This document shows, in pieces, positions 46,935-56,394 of a stretch of DNA of 64,000 nt (positions within the stretch are counted from its first letter, which is position 1; every line of letters begins with the position of its first letter). Source of the DNA: Leeia oryzae DSM 17879 (GTDB lineage: Bacteria; Pseudomonadota; Gammaproteobacteria; Burkholderiales; Leeiaceae); contig NZ_AQXU01000020.1 of assembly GCF_000376945.1 (NCBI RefSeq), positions 62,001 through 126,000 on the forward strand, written 5' to 3'. A program made the translations under genes and the position numbers. The notes under the pieces are model-generated. The model was not told the origin of the DNA. It saw only the letters and a list, made by a program, of their open reading frames with translations, and searched no databases.

Positions 46935-46970
46935 ATTGGCCGGACCAATAGTCCAATAGACCAATTTTTT
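46935..46970. promoter_or_regulatory. FadR-type operator repeats between the SDR and gntR genes
   Basis: ATTGGCCGGACCAAT (46935-46949) is an inverted repeat close to the FadR-family pattern TTGGTC-GACCAA, and an imperfect second copy, TAGTCCAATAGACCAA, follows at 46949-46964. They lie 48 bases upstream of the SDR start in the divergent spacer. Confidence 0.6.
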
Positions 46971-47051
46971 GCAGATTTTTTGTTTTTCTCCTAAAATGAA
47001 GCACATACAGTCATGAGATAATCCTGCCCGTGCAGATAAAAAGGACAAGAA

Positions 47052-47780
47052 ATGCCACTACAAGCGGTTGAAAGCAAAAGGATTTATCAGAAAATTGCCG
47101 AGCAGATCCGGGCGCTGATCGAATCCGGCGAGTTTGCGGCAGGGACGGCGCTACCACCTGAAAGGACACTGGCACAGGAAATGGGTGTCAGTCGTGCCTC
47201 TGTGCGTGAAGCCATTATTGCCCTGGAAGTATCCGGACTGGTCGAAGTACGGGTTGGTAGCGGCATCTATGTATGTAATAGCGCCCCCTCAACCCCGGAT
47301 GCTCATCAGTGGGAATTCGATCCGGAACTTGGATTGAACCTGGAAATGAATGAAGAACTGTCACCGTTCTCCATTCTCAAAGCGCGATTACTGATTGAAC
47401 CGGAAGCTGCGGCACTGGCCGCTGAACATGCAGATGCCGAGCAACGCCAGCTGATCCGGGACGCCTATGCACAAAACGTTCAGGATAACCAGGCGGCGTC
47501 GACCACCCACCCGGGAGATCGCCTGTTCCATATCCGCATTGCAGAAGCCAGCGGTAATGAGGCTTTCGCCTTCTTCATCAAGCACATGCTGGCTCACCGC
47601 TACGGTGTACTTTTCAAGCGCTTGCAGACCTTGTACACCCCAAACGACATGCCGCTACGCTCGCAGATGGAGCACGAGGCCATTCTGAATGCCATCGACG
47701 CCCGAGACCCACAGCAGGCACGGCAAGCCATGCATAAGCACATTACCTCGGTAATCGATATCTTTTTGCGCGGCCAATAA
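47052..47780 (+). CDS. FadR/GntR-family regulator of the L-fucose operon
   Basis: The 242-residue protein has an N-terminal winged helix (IYQKIAEQIRALIESGEFAA, ALPPERTLAQEMGVSRASVR, VGSGIYV) and an FCD domain (ILKARLLIEPEAAALAAEHA) with histidines in the usual helices. It is divergently transcribed from the SDR-FAH-FucD operon, and its likely operators are in the shared spacer. An aldonate or keto-deoxy-acid effector, as in UxuR/ExuR-type regulators, is probable but unproven. Confidence 0.92.
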   Translation: MPLQAVESKRIYQKIAEQIRALIESGEFAAGTALPPERTLAQEMGVSRASVREAIIALEVSGLVEVRVGSGIYVCNSAPSTPDAHQWEFDPELGLNLEMNEELSPFSILKARLLIEPEAAALAAEHADAEQRQLIRDAYAQNVQDNQAASTTHPGDRLFHIRIAEASGNEAFAFFIKHMLAHRYGVLFKRLQTLYTPNDMPLRSQMEHEAILNAIDARDPQQARQAMHKHITSVIDIFLRGQ

Positions 47781-47800
47781 GCATTCACCACCATTCCCAA

Positions 47801-47840
47801 ATCAAAAGCCCCATGCAGTCAACTGCATGGGGCTTTTGAT
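47801..47840. terminator. Bidirectional terminator with 19-base stem
   Basis: A perfect stem of 19 base pairs (arms 47801-47819 and 47822-47840, core AGCCCCATGCAGT) around a two-base centre, so the functional loop is slightly larger. It serves the plus-strand regulator and the convergent minus-strand binding-protein gene. Its core AGCCCCATGCA recurs in the terminator at 49083-49121. Confidence 0.9.
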
Positions 47841-47887
47841 TTCAGGAGGCGCAAAGCATTATTCACATATGTCGTACAGTACGTCAG

Positions 47888-48919
47888 CTACCTGTTCCAT
47901 AGCAGCCGGTACCCAGCCTGATAAGGAATATTGCTTTCGATATCTGACGTAGAAAACTGCTTTAAGAATGCAGCAGTCACCAGAATGGGCTCCGTCACAT
48001 ACCCGCTCGGCCCTTCACCGTTAAATGCCCGGTTCAGTTCATCCACCAGTTGCCACCCCTGAATATTGAGGGGCTCGGCAACCGTAGCGATCTGCTGGGA
48101 GCGCCCGCTTCGAATACGACTAAGCGCGACATTGGAACCGTCACCCGCCGAAATGCTCTGGATGTCTTGCCGGTGCAGGCGCGCCAACGGGAAGTTGATC
48201 TCGTCAAAATACAAATCATTGATCGCCAGCGAATGCGTCCATTGCTTGCCAAACCGCTTGTTCAGACGGATAACGGCCTTTTCCATATCCGCTGCCACCC
48301 GATTTAACGGCAAATTTTCTACCGCCAACACTTTGCAGTGCGCACACTTTTCCAGCGCGGTCTTCATGGCAAATACCTTGGCATTGGCCACCTCAAAACG
48401 GTCATCATTAAAAATGACGACTCCCATCGACTGCTTGCGGCTACCAATCAAATACGTTGCTGCCAAGTTCCCCACCTGAAAAGGGTTGGTACTGACATTG
48501 GTAAAGAGTAGTTTGTCTGGCCCGGGCAACGCGCTGGCATGCCAGCCAACGACCGGGATTCTCTGCATGTGTGCTGTCACCAGACTGTCCGACATCTGCT
48601 CGGCAGAGAAGCCGCCCAGTACAATGCCATCAATCTTGTCGACACTTACCCGCACAAGTGCCTGGCGAATCAGATTGGCATCCCCTTTACCATCCACCAG
48701 CATCACACGCCAGCCGACTTCGGCAGATGCACCGGCAAAGGCCCGGTAAACTGCACTGATTCCCCCGTTTTGCAGATTTTCAGCAACAAACAGGATGTTT
48801 CTTGACCCGGGTTGCACCGGGGAGGAAGTTTTAGGGCCGTTCCAGACCGCGGGCGCCGCCATGACCTGCAGCGTAACCAGCAAGAACATCAGGAAAAAAC
48901 GCCTTATCCCGCTCCGCAT
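47888..48919 (-). CDS. Orphan periplasmic sugar-binding-protein homologue
   Basis: The 343-residue protein has a signal peptide (RRFFLMFLLVTLQVMAAPAVW) and a Peripla_BP_4-like two-lobe fold: ILFVAENLQNGGISAVYRAFAGASAEVGWRV, IDGIVLGGFSAEQM, VVIFNDDRFEVANAKVFAMK and AINDLYFDEI. A Cys-x2-Cys pair (KCAHCK) lies in the middle. There are no transporter genes beside it, and it stands as a single gene between two terminators. It might present a ligand to a chemoreceptor or histidine kinase, or share a distant transporter. Confidence 0.85.
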   Translation of the reverse strand: MRSGIRRFFLMFLLVTLQVMAAPAVWNGPKTSSPVQPGSRNILFVAENLQNGGISAVYRAFAGASAEVGWRVMLVDGKGDANLIRQALVRVSVDKIDGIVLGGFSAEQMSDSLVTAHMQRIPVVGWHASALPGPDKLLFTNVSTNPFQVGNLAATYLIGSRKQSMGVVIFNDDRFEVANAKVFAMKTALEKCAHCKVLAVENLPLNRVAADMEKAVIRLNKRFGKQWTHSLAINDLYFDEINFPLARLHRQDIQSISAGDGSNVALSRIRSGRSQQIATVAEPLNIQGWQLVDELNRAFNGEGPSGYVTEPILVTAAFLKQFSTSDIESNIPYQAGYRLLWNR

Positions 48920-49082
48920 TCCAGCCCCGATTCACGTGATCACTTCAAGAGGTTGCCTGCAACAGCCATGACACCATGACTGCATGATCATAGACAGTCA
49001 GTTCAACCTACCCCCCCCAATCGCCAATTTGCTGCCGGAGATGTCAGCTGACACACGTATCTAATACATACAGTCTAAGACA

Positions 49083-49121
49083 AACAAAAAGCCCCATGCA
49101 ACCTGCATGGGGCTTTTTGTT
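49083..49121. terminator. Intrinsic terminator after pyruvate carboxylase
   Basis: Eighteen-base arms AACAAAAAGCCCCATGCA / TGCATGGGGCTTTTTGTT around a three-base loop, about 30 bases past the pyc stop. The A- and T-runs make it functional in both directions. Confidence 0.92.
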
Positions 49122-49149
49122 ACTTCTTGCCTTGGCGGCCGTGGGCTGT

Positions 49150-52100
49150 TTAGCCCGGCTCAACCACCATCAGCAAATCATGGGCATTCACCGACTGACC
49201 AGGTTTGGCCAGCACCTCCTTGATGGTGCCCCCCTGCTCTGCACGAATCGCCGTTTCCATCTTCATCGCTTCTATCGATACCAGCGGGTCGCCTTGCGCT
49301 ACCTTCTGCCCCGGTTGTACCGATACCGTCACCACCATGCCCGGCATCGGGGCTCCGATGTGTGCCGCGTTACCGGTCTCGGCCTTGCGCGATTCGGCTT
49401 TCTTGCCGGCACCGGCTTTCGGCACGCGGATCACCCGCGGCTGGCCGTTCAGCTCGAAGAACAGCTTCACTTCGCCGTCTTCTGGCAGGTCGGCCTGGCC
49501 TTGCAGGCGAATCTGCAAGGTCTTGCCCGGTTCCAGATCCACGGCGATTTCCTGCTGGTCCGCCAGACCGTAGAAGAAGGTCTGCGTCGGCAGCTTTGAG
49601 ACATCCCCATAGTGGGCCTGGTGCAGGGCGAAGTCCTTGAACACTTTCGGGTACATCAGGCTGGAGGCCAGGTCGGTATCGCTCACCTGCCGGTGAATGC
49701 TCTTCTCCAGCTCGGCCTTGGCTTGTGCCAGGTCGACAGACGGTAGCGTTTCGCCCGGGCGGCCTTGCAAGGGCTTGGCACCGCGCAGAATGCGGGCTTG
49801 CAGGTCTTTAGGGAAGCCGTCTTGCGGGAAGCCGAGTTCGCCCTTGAACAGCGAGATCACCGATTCGGGGAACACCAGTTCGCGGTTGGGGTTCTGGACA
49901 TCCTCGGGAGTGATTTCGTTGGCCACCATGAAGATGGCCATGTCGCCCACCACTTTGGAGGTGGGGGTGACCTTGACGATATCGCCAAACAGGCGGTTAA
50001 CGTCGGCGTAGGCTCTGGAGATGTCCGGCCAGCGGTGTTCCAGCCCCATGGCACGGGCCTGTTCGCGCAGGTTGGTGTATTGGCCGCCGGGCATTTCGTG
50101 GCGGTACACGTCCGAGGTACCGGAGCGGATGTCGGCTTCGAACGGGCTGTAGGCGTGGCGTACCCCTTCCCAGTAGTGGGACAGGGTCTGCATGGCGTCC
50201 AGGTCCAGCCCGGTATCGCGGTCGCTGCCCGCCAGGGCGGCGGCAATGGCACCGAGGTTGGGTTGCGAGGTCAGTCCGCTCATGGCGTCCATGGCGCCGT
50301 CAACCGCATCAACACCGGCATCGATGGCGGCCAGTACGCTGGCGGCGGAAATGCCGCTGGTGTCATGGGTATGGAAGTGGATCGGCAGGCCGACTTCTTC
50401 CTTCAGTGCCTTGACCAGTGCCGAGGCGGCACGCGGACGGCAGATGCCGGCCATGTCCTTGATGCCGAGGATGTGGGCGCCGGCTTTCTCCAGCTGCTTG
50501 GCCATGTCAACGTAGTACTTGAGGTTGTACTTGCTGCGGCTCGGGTCGAACAGGTCGCCGGTATAGCAGATGGCGGCTTCACACAGGGCACCGCTGTCGC
50601 GCACGGCGTCCATGGCCACGCGCATGTTGTCGACAGCGTTCAGCGAATCAAACACACGGAACACATCGATACCGTTCTTCGCGGCTTGCTCTACAAAGTA
50701 GCGCACCACGTTGTCCGGGTAGTTGGTGTAGCCAACGGCGTTGGAGGCTCTCAAGAGCATCTGGAACAGGATGTTGGGCGTGGCACTGCGCAACTGGTGC
50801 AGGCGATCCCACGGGTCTTCCTTGAGGAAGCGCATCGACACGTCAAAGGTGGCGCCGCCCCAGCATTCCATCGAGAACAGTTGCGGCAGCAGGCGCGCGT
50901 AGTGCGGCGCGATCTGTACCATGTCGCGGGTCCGCATGCGGGTGGCAAACAGCGACTGGTGCGCATCACGCATGGTGGTGTCGGTCAGCAGTACGCGCTT
51001 CTGCGCTTTCATCCACTCGGCAAACTTGTCTGCGCCAAGTTCCTGCAGCAGGTCACGGGTGCCTTTGGGCAGCTCATGGGCCAGCGCCAGTTTAGGGCGT
51101 GGCGCCTCGGCAATCGGCAGCGCCGGGGCTTTGCGGCCTTTCATTTCCGGGTTGCCGTTCACCACTACATCGCCGATGAACTTCAGCAGTTTGGTGGCGC
51201 GGTCACGGCGTTTGCTGAACTTGAACAGCTCCGGGGTGGTATCGATAAAGCGGGTGGTGCATTCACCGGAGATGAACTGCGGATGGAAGATGATGTTTTC
51301 CAGGAACGGCAGGTTGGACGTCACCCCGCGAATGCGGAACTCGCGCAAGGCGCGGTCCATGCGGCGGATGGCTTCTTCGGCGGTCGGCGCCCAGGCGGTG
51401 ACCTTCACCAGCAGGGAATCATAATACGGCGTAATCACCGCGCCAGCGTAGGCGGTACCGCCATCCAGACGGATACCGAAGCCGGAAGCACTACGGTACG
51501 CGGTGAGGCGGCCGTAGTCGGGGGTGAAGTTGTTCTCTGGGTCTTCGGTAGTGACCCGGCATTGCAGGGCGTGGCCGTTCAGCACGATGTGCTCTTGTGC
51601 CGGAACCCCACAGCTGCCGTCGCCAATCCGTCCGCCTTCAGAGACACGGATCTGTGCCTTGATGATGTCGATGCCGGTCACTTCTTCGGTCACCGTATGT
51701 TCTACCTGCACCCGCGGATTGACCTCGATGAAGTAGAACTTGCCGGTGTCAGCGTCCATCAGGAATTCGACGGTACCGGCGTGGGTGTAATTGACGGCAC
51801 GGGCCAGCTTCAGCGCGGCCTCGCACAGTCCTTGGCGGGTGGCTTCGTCCAGATACGGTGCCGGGGCGCGTTCCACCACTTTCTGGTTGCGGCGCTGTAC
51901 CGAGCAGTCGCGTTCGAACAGGTGCACCACGTTGCCATGGGTATCGCCAAGAATCTGTACTTCCACGTGACGGGCACGGCGAACCAGTTTCTCCAGATAC
52001 ACTTCGTCGTTGCCAAACGCCGCCAGCGCTTCGCGGCGCGCCACTTCCATCATCGGGGCCAGGTCGGCTTCGGTTTCGATCACGCGCATGCCACGGCCAC

Positions 52101-52599
52101 CGCCACCCCAGCTGGCCTTGAGCATCAGCGGGTAACCCACTTCAGCCGCCAGTTGCTGGCAGGTGGCCAGATCGGTTGGCAGCGGGCCGGTAGCCGGCAT
52201 CACCGGCACGCCAGCCGCTACGGCCGCATTACGGGCGGCGACCTTGTTTCCGAGGGTACGCATCACCTCCGGTTTCGGGCCGATGAACAGAATGCCTTCG
52301 CGGGCACAAGCATCGGCAAAGTCCGGGTTCTCGGACAGAAACCCATAGCCCGGGTGGATCGCATCCACACCCGCTTCTTTGGCAATGCGCAGGATGTCTT
52401 CAATATCCAGATAGGCGCCAATCGGTTTTTTACCTTCGCCAACCAGATAACTCTCGTCGGCCTTGAAACGGTGTAGCGCAAAGCGGTCTTCGTTGGCGTA
52501 GATGGCCACGGTACGGATGCCGAGTTCAGACGCGCCGCGCATCACGCGGATGGCGATTTCCGAACGGTTGGCAACCAGGAGTTTGTGGATTTTCTTCAT
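49150..52599 (-). CDS. pyc: Pyruvate carboxylase
   Basis: The ATG at 52599 with GGGGAGGGCGTC upstream gives 1149 residues, normal for the single-chain enzyme. Order: biotin carboxylase (about 1-450, KASWGGGGRGMRV, EVNPRVQVEHTVTEE), carboxyltransferase (about 530-830, RDAHQSLFATRMRT, ECWGGATFDVSMRFL), central domain, and biotinyl domain with the carrier lysine in EAMKMET. It makes oxaloacetate from pyruvate, refilling the TCA cycle, useful for growth on sugars that end in pyruvate and lactate. The gene is visibly richer in G/C at third positions than its neighbours, which leaves the opposite strand open over about 2.7 kb. Confidence 0.97.
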   Translation of the reverse strand: MKKIHKLLVANRSEIAIRVMRGASELGIRTVAIYANEDRFALHRFKADESYLVGEGKKPIGAYLDIEDILRIAKEAGVDAIHPGYGFLSENPDFADACAREGILFIGPKPEVMRTLGNKVAARNAAVAAGVPVMPATGPLPTDLATCQQLAAEVGYPLMLKASWGGGGRGMRVIETEADLAPMMEVARREALAAFGNDEVYLEKLVRRARHVEVQILGDTHGNVVHLFERDCSVQRRNQKVVERAPAPYLDEATRQGLCEAALKLARAVNYTHAGTVEFLMDADTGKFYFIEVNPRVQVEHTVTEEVTGIDIIKAQIRVSEGGRIGDGSCGVPAQEHIVLNGHALQCRVTTEDPENNFTPDYGRLTAYRSASGFGIRLDGGTAYAGAVITPYYDSLLVKVTAWAPTAEEAIRRMDRALREFRIRGVTSNLPFLENIIFHPQFISGECTTRFIDTTPELFKFSKRRDRATKLLKFIGDVVVNGNPEMKGRKAPALPIAEAPRPKLALAHELPKGTRDLLQELGADKFAEWMKAQKRVLLTDTTMRDAHQSLFATRMRTRDMVQIAPHYARLLPQLFSMECWGGATFDVSMRFLKEDPWDRLHQLRSATPNILFQMLLRASNAVGYTNYPDNVVRYFVEQAAKNGIDVFRVFDSLNAVDNMRVAMDAVRDSGALCEAAICYTGDLFDPSRSKYNLKYYVDMAKQLEKAGAHILGIKDMAGICRPRAASALVKALKEEVGLPIHFHTHDTSGISAASVLAAIDAGVDAVDGAMDAMSGLTSQPNLGAIAAALAGSDRDTGLDLDAMQTLSHYWEGVRHAYSPFEADIRSGTSDVYRHEMPGGQYTNLREQARAMGLEHRWPDISRAYADVNRLFGDIVKVTPTSKVVGDMAIFMVANEITPEDVQNPNRELVFPESVISLFKGELGFPQDGFPKDLQARILRGAKPLQGRPGETLPSVDLAQAKAELEKSIHRQVSDTDLASSLMYPKVFKDFALHQAHYGDVSKLPTQTFFYGLADQQEIAVDLEPGKTLQIRLQGQADLPEDGEVKLFFELNGQPRVIRVPKAGAGKKAESRKAETGNAAHIGAPMPGMVVTVSVQPGQKVAQGDPLVSIEAMKMETAIRAEQGGTIKEVLAKPGQSVNAHDLLMVVEPG

Positions 52600-53114
52600 G
52601 ACGCCCTCCCCGACTGGTCGCCATGCCAGCAACGGTCAAGATGAAGCGTCTTTCCAAGATTGTGTGCGTGCATCATTTCCCCCGAAACAAGATCAATTTC
52701 AATTATTATTAAAATGGTAATACCAATATACCAAAACTACGAATTCGTTAAGATACTACTTGAAAGTCATCGTCTGCATCAACCACTCTTCTGATCTTTT
52801 CTCGGTGGCGGCATGGTCGTCTGCCAGGTTCACCTCCGGTAATTAAACAAGTGAAATTGGCAGGTAAACAAAAGCATACACAAACATAGGGGAGACATTC
52901 ATTTGCATTTTTTATACTGGCATTAAATCCGCAGAACGCGGTGAGATGTTGCACGATAACGGCTTGATAGATACTGGAGACGACATCCTGAATTCAAAAC
53001 CGCACCAGAGCGGAAGGCCTCGGAAAACAGGAAGATAATGAAACGGAAATACGCCTGCACCGGAACGTCCACCCGGGGTATGGCACCCCGGTGGCCGGCA
53101 CATCCAGATGTTGA
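52600..53114. other. Intergenic region upstream of pyc, with palindrome and hairpin
   Basis: About 515 bases without a supported gene. TGGTAATACCA at 52715-52725, followed by a second TACCAA half, is a palindrome about 115 bases upstream of pyc and may be an operator. At 53069-53094 a GC-rich hairpin (CCACCCGGGGT / ACCCCGGTGG) lies 21 bases beyond the chemoreceptor stop and could be its terminator, although no T-run follows. The middle part holds nothing recognisable. Confidence 0.5.
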
Positions 53115-54731
53115 TCAGAGTTTGTACTGTTTCAGGATGTTAATCTGCACACTGGCCAGTTCGTCCAGCGTCATGGCAGTCACCGCTGTCTGGCTGGCAG
53201 CGGCACTGGCTTCTTCGGTCATCTGGGCAATTTTTTCTATCTGGAGCGAAATATTCTGACTGGCAATGCTTTGCTCCTTGATGGAACCAGAAATATCCTG
53301 CACCTTTTGGGCGGTATTGTCAGAAGACTGGCTAATCAGCTGGATGGCCTGATCTGCTTCATCGGCACGGTTAACGCTGTGGTTGACGATACCGACCGCG
53401 GTTTCCATATGCTGCGTGGCATCCTGGGAGGATTGCCGCATGATCTCGATGGTAGAAGTAATTTCCTGGGTAGAATTGGAGGTACGCTCAGCCAGCTTGC
53501 GTACCTCGTCCGCCACCACCGAGAACCCCCTGCCGTGCTCGCCAGCCCGGGCGGCCTCAATCGCCGCATTCAGCGCCAGCAAATTGGTCTGGTCGGCTAC
53601 TTCCTTGATCACCGCCACCACATTGCTGATTTGGGTGCTCTGATTTTCCAGTTCCCGGATTTTGTTGGCGGTTTGCGTCACGGAAGCGGCAATCTGGCGG
53701 ATATCCGTGATGGTGGTGGCAATGGTCTGGGAGCCATCCAGCGCCAATTGTCCGGATGACTGGGCCAACTCCAGCGTTTCCCCGGTCTGGGCCGCCACAT
53801 GGTGAATGCTCGTGGTCATCTGCTCGATGGTCGCCGCCACATTGGCCGATGCCTCACTCTGGGCATTGGACGCAGAAGAGACCTGCTGTGCATTGTCCGC
53901 CATCTGGCGCGCATTCTCGGCCACCTCGTTGGCACCATGCAAAATGTGCTGCATGTTCTTTTGCATGTGCCCGATCAAGGTATTGAAAGCCGCAATGGTA
54001 TCGCCAACTTCGTCGTCATGGTCCGACTTCGCACGTTGGGTAAAGTCCAGTGTCTTCACCACCCGGTCTACCGTTTCGCGAAGCGAATTCAAACCGCGGG
54101 TAATCACCCGGTACAGCTTCCAGGCAAAATAACTGGACAATAACAAGGCCACAATAATCAGCGTAACGGTCGTTAGCGTCGCCTGCTGCTGAATGGCATT
54201 CGCGTGCGTGTGCCCCTGTTTTGCCAGCGCCATGTTGTAATCCAGATGTTTGGCCAGAGCGCCCAACGCGGCCTTGATCTTGAGCGGGCCTTCCGTGGAT
54301 GCCAGTTTTTGGGCACCGGCATTGTCTCCCGTATTGGAAATGGCCAACACCCTGTGCCACAGCCCGGTATATGCCTGAATAGCGGCCAGATCTTGCGCCA
54401 ACAAGGTCTTGTCTGTGGCATCTACCAGCAACGTAGCCTGATACGTTGCCAGCTTGCTGGCCAGGTCCTCATTGGCGGCGATGATATCCGTTTCGTACTT
54501 CTTTTTTATTGCTGCATCTGTATTGATGACATGGTTCAGAACATTGGTCCGTATCTTGTACAAATCCGTCTGGGCCGCATTGATCATGGTCAGGCTGGGA
54601 ATCAGGTTTTCAAATGAATTGTCTAGCTCCAGACTTAGCAGCCGTATCTGGGTAATGCCCGTCATGCCAACGGCCACTAGCGCCCCCAAGGTGATGATGA
54701 ACGATACCGCCGTCCTTTTTGCAATATTCAT
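53115..54731 (-). CDS. Methyl-accepting chemotaxis protein (four-helix-bundle sensor)
   Basis: The 538-residue receptor has membrane helices at about 8-28 and 186-205, a helical periplasmic domain between them ([28 protein letters not shown]), HAMP, and a signalling tip [20 protein letters not shown] with [15 protein letters not shown]. It is a single-gene unit with GGAGAG before the ATG. There is no C-terminal CheR/CheB tether. The ligand is unknown. Confidence 0.95.
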   Translation of the reverse strand: MNIAKRTAVSFIITLGALVAVGMTGITQIRLLSLELDNSFENLIPSLTMINAAQTDLYKIRTNVLNHVINTDAAIKKKYETDIIAANEDLASKLATYQATLLVDATDKTLLAQDLAAIQAYTGLWHRVLAISNTGDNAGAQKLASTEGPLKIKAALGALAKHLDYNMALAKQGHTHANAIQQQATLTTVTLIIVALLLSSYFAWKLYRVITRGLNSLRETVDRVVKTLDFTQRAKSDHDDEVGDTIAAFNTLIGHMQKNMQHILHGANEVAENARQMADNAQQVSSASNAQSEASANVAATIEQMTTSIHHVAAQTGETLELAQSSGQLALDGSQTIATTITDIRQIAASVTQTANKIRELENQSTQISNVVAVIKEVADQTNLLALNAAIEAARAGEHGRGFSVVADEVRKLAERTSNSTQEITSTIEIMRQSSQDATQHMETAVGIVNHSVNRADEADQAIQLISQSSDNTAQKVQDISGSIKEQSIASQNISLQIEKIAQMTEEASAAASQTAVTAMTLDELASVQINILKQYKL

Positions 54732-55301
54732 GTATCTCTCTCCGTTTTTACATCTTTCTAATAGGTCTTCTTTTTTACGACTGCAAAATGTCCCGGCAGG
54801 TCACCTTCATCTACACAGACGGCTTTATGGCCAAGGATATTCCAGAGCCCACTTCCTGACACCGGATCGTTTTAGTTATTCATCACCCTTGATATATTTA
54901 ATCTGCTAAATTTATTTTCTGATGCTTATTCACAGTAAGAAATGGATCAAGTCATTCTCTCGTTTCGAAAAACGAATCAGAATGCCCCCATGGTTAACAT
55001 AATTTAACCTATCGTCCATTCATTTGATCAAACTTTTTGTAAAACAGACTGGCCATTCCAAAAAATATCCCGAAAAATGCTGCTCATATTTGAATCAAGT
55101 TAGCAACGAGCAGAAATCAGGATAAGCATCATTTTTATTAGCACATGAAATATTAACAGGCAAATATATATAGAACATATTTTCTGATTTTGAGAAAACA
55201 GCATCAAACACAATCTAAAATGATTGGCTATGTTATTTATTGGGTTAGAAAGTCTTGCCGCATTCTGATGAAATAAACCAGAAGCAAGAATCGAGGTACT
55301 T
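54732..55301. other. AT-rich intergenic region
   Basis: About 570 bases that contain the promoter region of the chemoreceptor to the left and of the small gene to the right. No gene, repeat or clear promoter element is visible. Base composition is distinctly more A/T-rich than the flanking genes. Confidence 0.45.
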
Positions 55302-55703
55302 GTGTTCACCATGCCAGACATGCAGTTAGGGAGTGATGGGGTTCTGAGGGTAGATTATGGCTATAACCCGGTCCTAACAACCGCAGGTTTTGTCCATATT
55401 CTCGATGAGCGGGAAAAAATCGTCTCGGCACCAGTTCCTGTATTGGTAAAAATGTCGGGCCGTCCAAAAGTACAGGTAAATCAAACAGGTATCATGCACA
55501 CGAGCCGCTACCTGTCTCTCACCACTGCCGTCGCGTATGTGACCAAAGAGTGGTATATCAAACACCTGATCGACAAGCACATCACACTCAATAAACCACC
55601 GTTGCCGATTTTTGTCTTCGAAACTGACCAGGAAGCCATCAATTGGTTAAAACGATATCTCCCAACAACAGAATCCTTTAAATCAGGCTTTAGCTGTCTC
55701 TAA
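55302..55703 (+). CDS. Small protein with STAS/SpoIIAA-like fold (DUF7793-like), unknown function
   Basis: I take the GTG at 55302, five bases after GAGG; an ATG three codons later is an alternative. The 133-residue protein reads as a beta-strand start (GSDGVLRVDYGYNPVLT), a central VPVLVKMSGRPKVQV strand, helical TTAVAYVTKEWYIKHLIDKH and the end FVFETDQEAINWLKRYL. This layout resembles the small STAS-like proteins in which an aspartate-containing strand is followed by two helices. No partner is evident. A probable decayed gene follows. Confidence 0.72.
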   Translation: MFTMPDMQLGSDGVLRVDYGYNPVLTTAGFVHILDEREKIVSAPVPVLVKMSGRPKVQVNQTGIMHTSRYLSLTTAVAYVTKEWYIKHLIDKHITLNKPPLPIFVFETDQEAINWLKRYLPTTESFKSGFSCL

Positions 55704-55722
55704 AACTCAATACACTATTAAT

Positions 55723-56178
55723 GACATATATATAAAAATATCAGGGGAAATCGTTTATACATTCACTATGACAGGAGATGAAACGCTTTATGCTACCGAA
55801 TTGTGTATACAGCAAAGCATGCAATGCTGGCGAGGCATATGCTTTGGGAAATACCAAACAGATACTTAACGTAAGCCTATTCTGGCCAAGACAAACAAGC
55901 CGCATACCACCTTGAAACGTCAACGGAGAATGGCTTTTCCATAGAATACAATATTCATATATCCGTATCAGCACCTGATGTGTGCGGAAGAAATTCATCA
56001 GCTAATTATTTATTTTGCGATGACCGAATATGCCGATAGTGTGGCACTCAGGATGAAGACGGAATTAAAGACGAAAATTTTTTCTGGGCAGCTAATGGTC
56101 AAAGAGACCCATTTCTGAGGATTGGTGCCGGATGTGCCTGATATTACGGGCTCCCCAAATAAATTTGTCATGCAATAA
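55723..56178 (+). pseudogene. Probable decayed protein-coding gene, reading frame broken several times
   Basis: Coding-like sequence continues through three frames. It begins in frame at 55723 (DIYIKISGEIVYTFTMTGDE), ending at a stop at 55867-55869. It resumes in another frame from 55875 (AYSGQDKQAAYHLETSTENG). Near 55970 it moves to a third (AEEIHQLIIYFAMTEYADSV), which meets a TGA at 56116-56118 but stays readable to a TAA at 56176-56178 (GLVPDVPDITGSPNKFVMQ). Each piece has a normal amino-acid mix, unlike random frames. I do not recognise the family. Sequencing errors could give the same picture. Confidence 0.35.
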
Positions 56179-56394
56179 AACCACAGTTTCAATCAGGTAT
56201 TGAGAATGGATCATCACCTGCCAGCAAACCGCACCTGGCCTGCCAAAAACATCCATCCGGCCTGATTAGTGCCGCTGCCCACTCAATAAACAGCCAGGAT
56301 TGCCAACCCCCTCATGGTCAATTGGCCATTCATCACTCCCCCAATTCAAATAAATCGCCTATATTGAACCTACAACGATAGATTTACTTGTGAT

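Noticed and set aside
30326-47780. Sugar region as a recently acquired genomic island
   Set aside because: Gene order suggests an accessory block, but no integrase, tRNA, flanking repeat or sharp composition change is visible, so transfer is not claimed.
49765-52476. A 903-codon open frame on the plus strand
   Set aside because: It lies exactly opposite pyruvate carboxylase. The product is rich in Gly, His, Arg and Gln without any domain, as expected from the antisense of a GC3-rich gene.
55741-55998. 85-codon minus-strand frame
   Set aside because: It is opposite the decayed plus-strand gene, and its product looks less protein-like than the plus-strand pieces.
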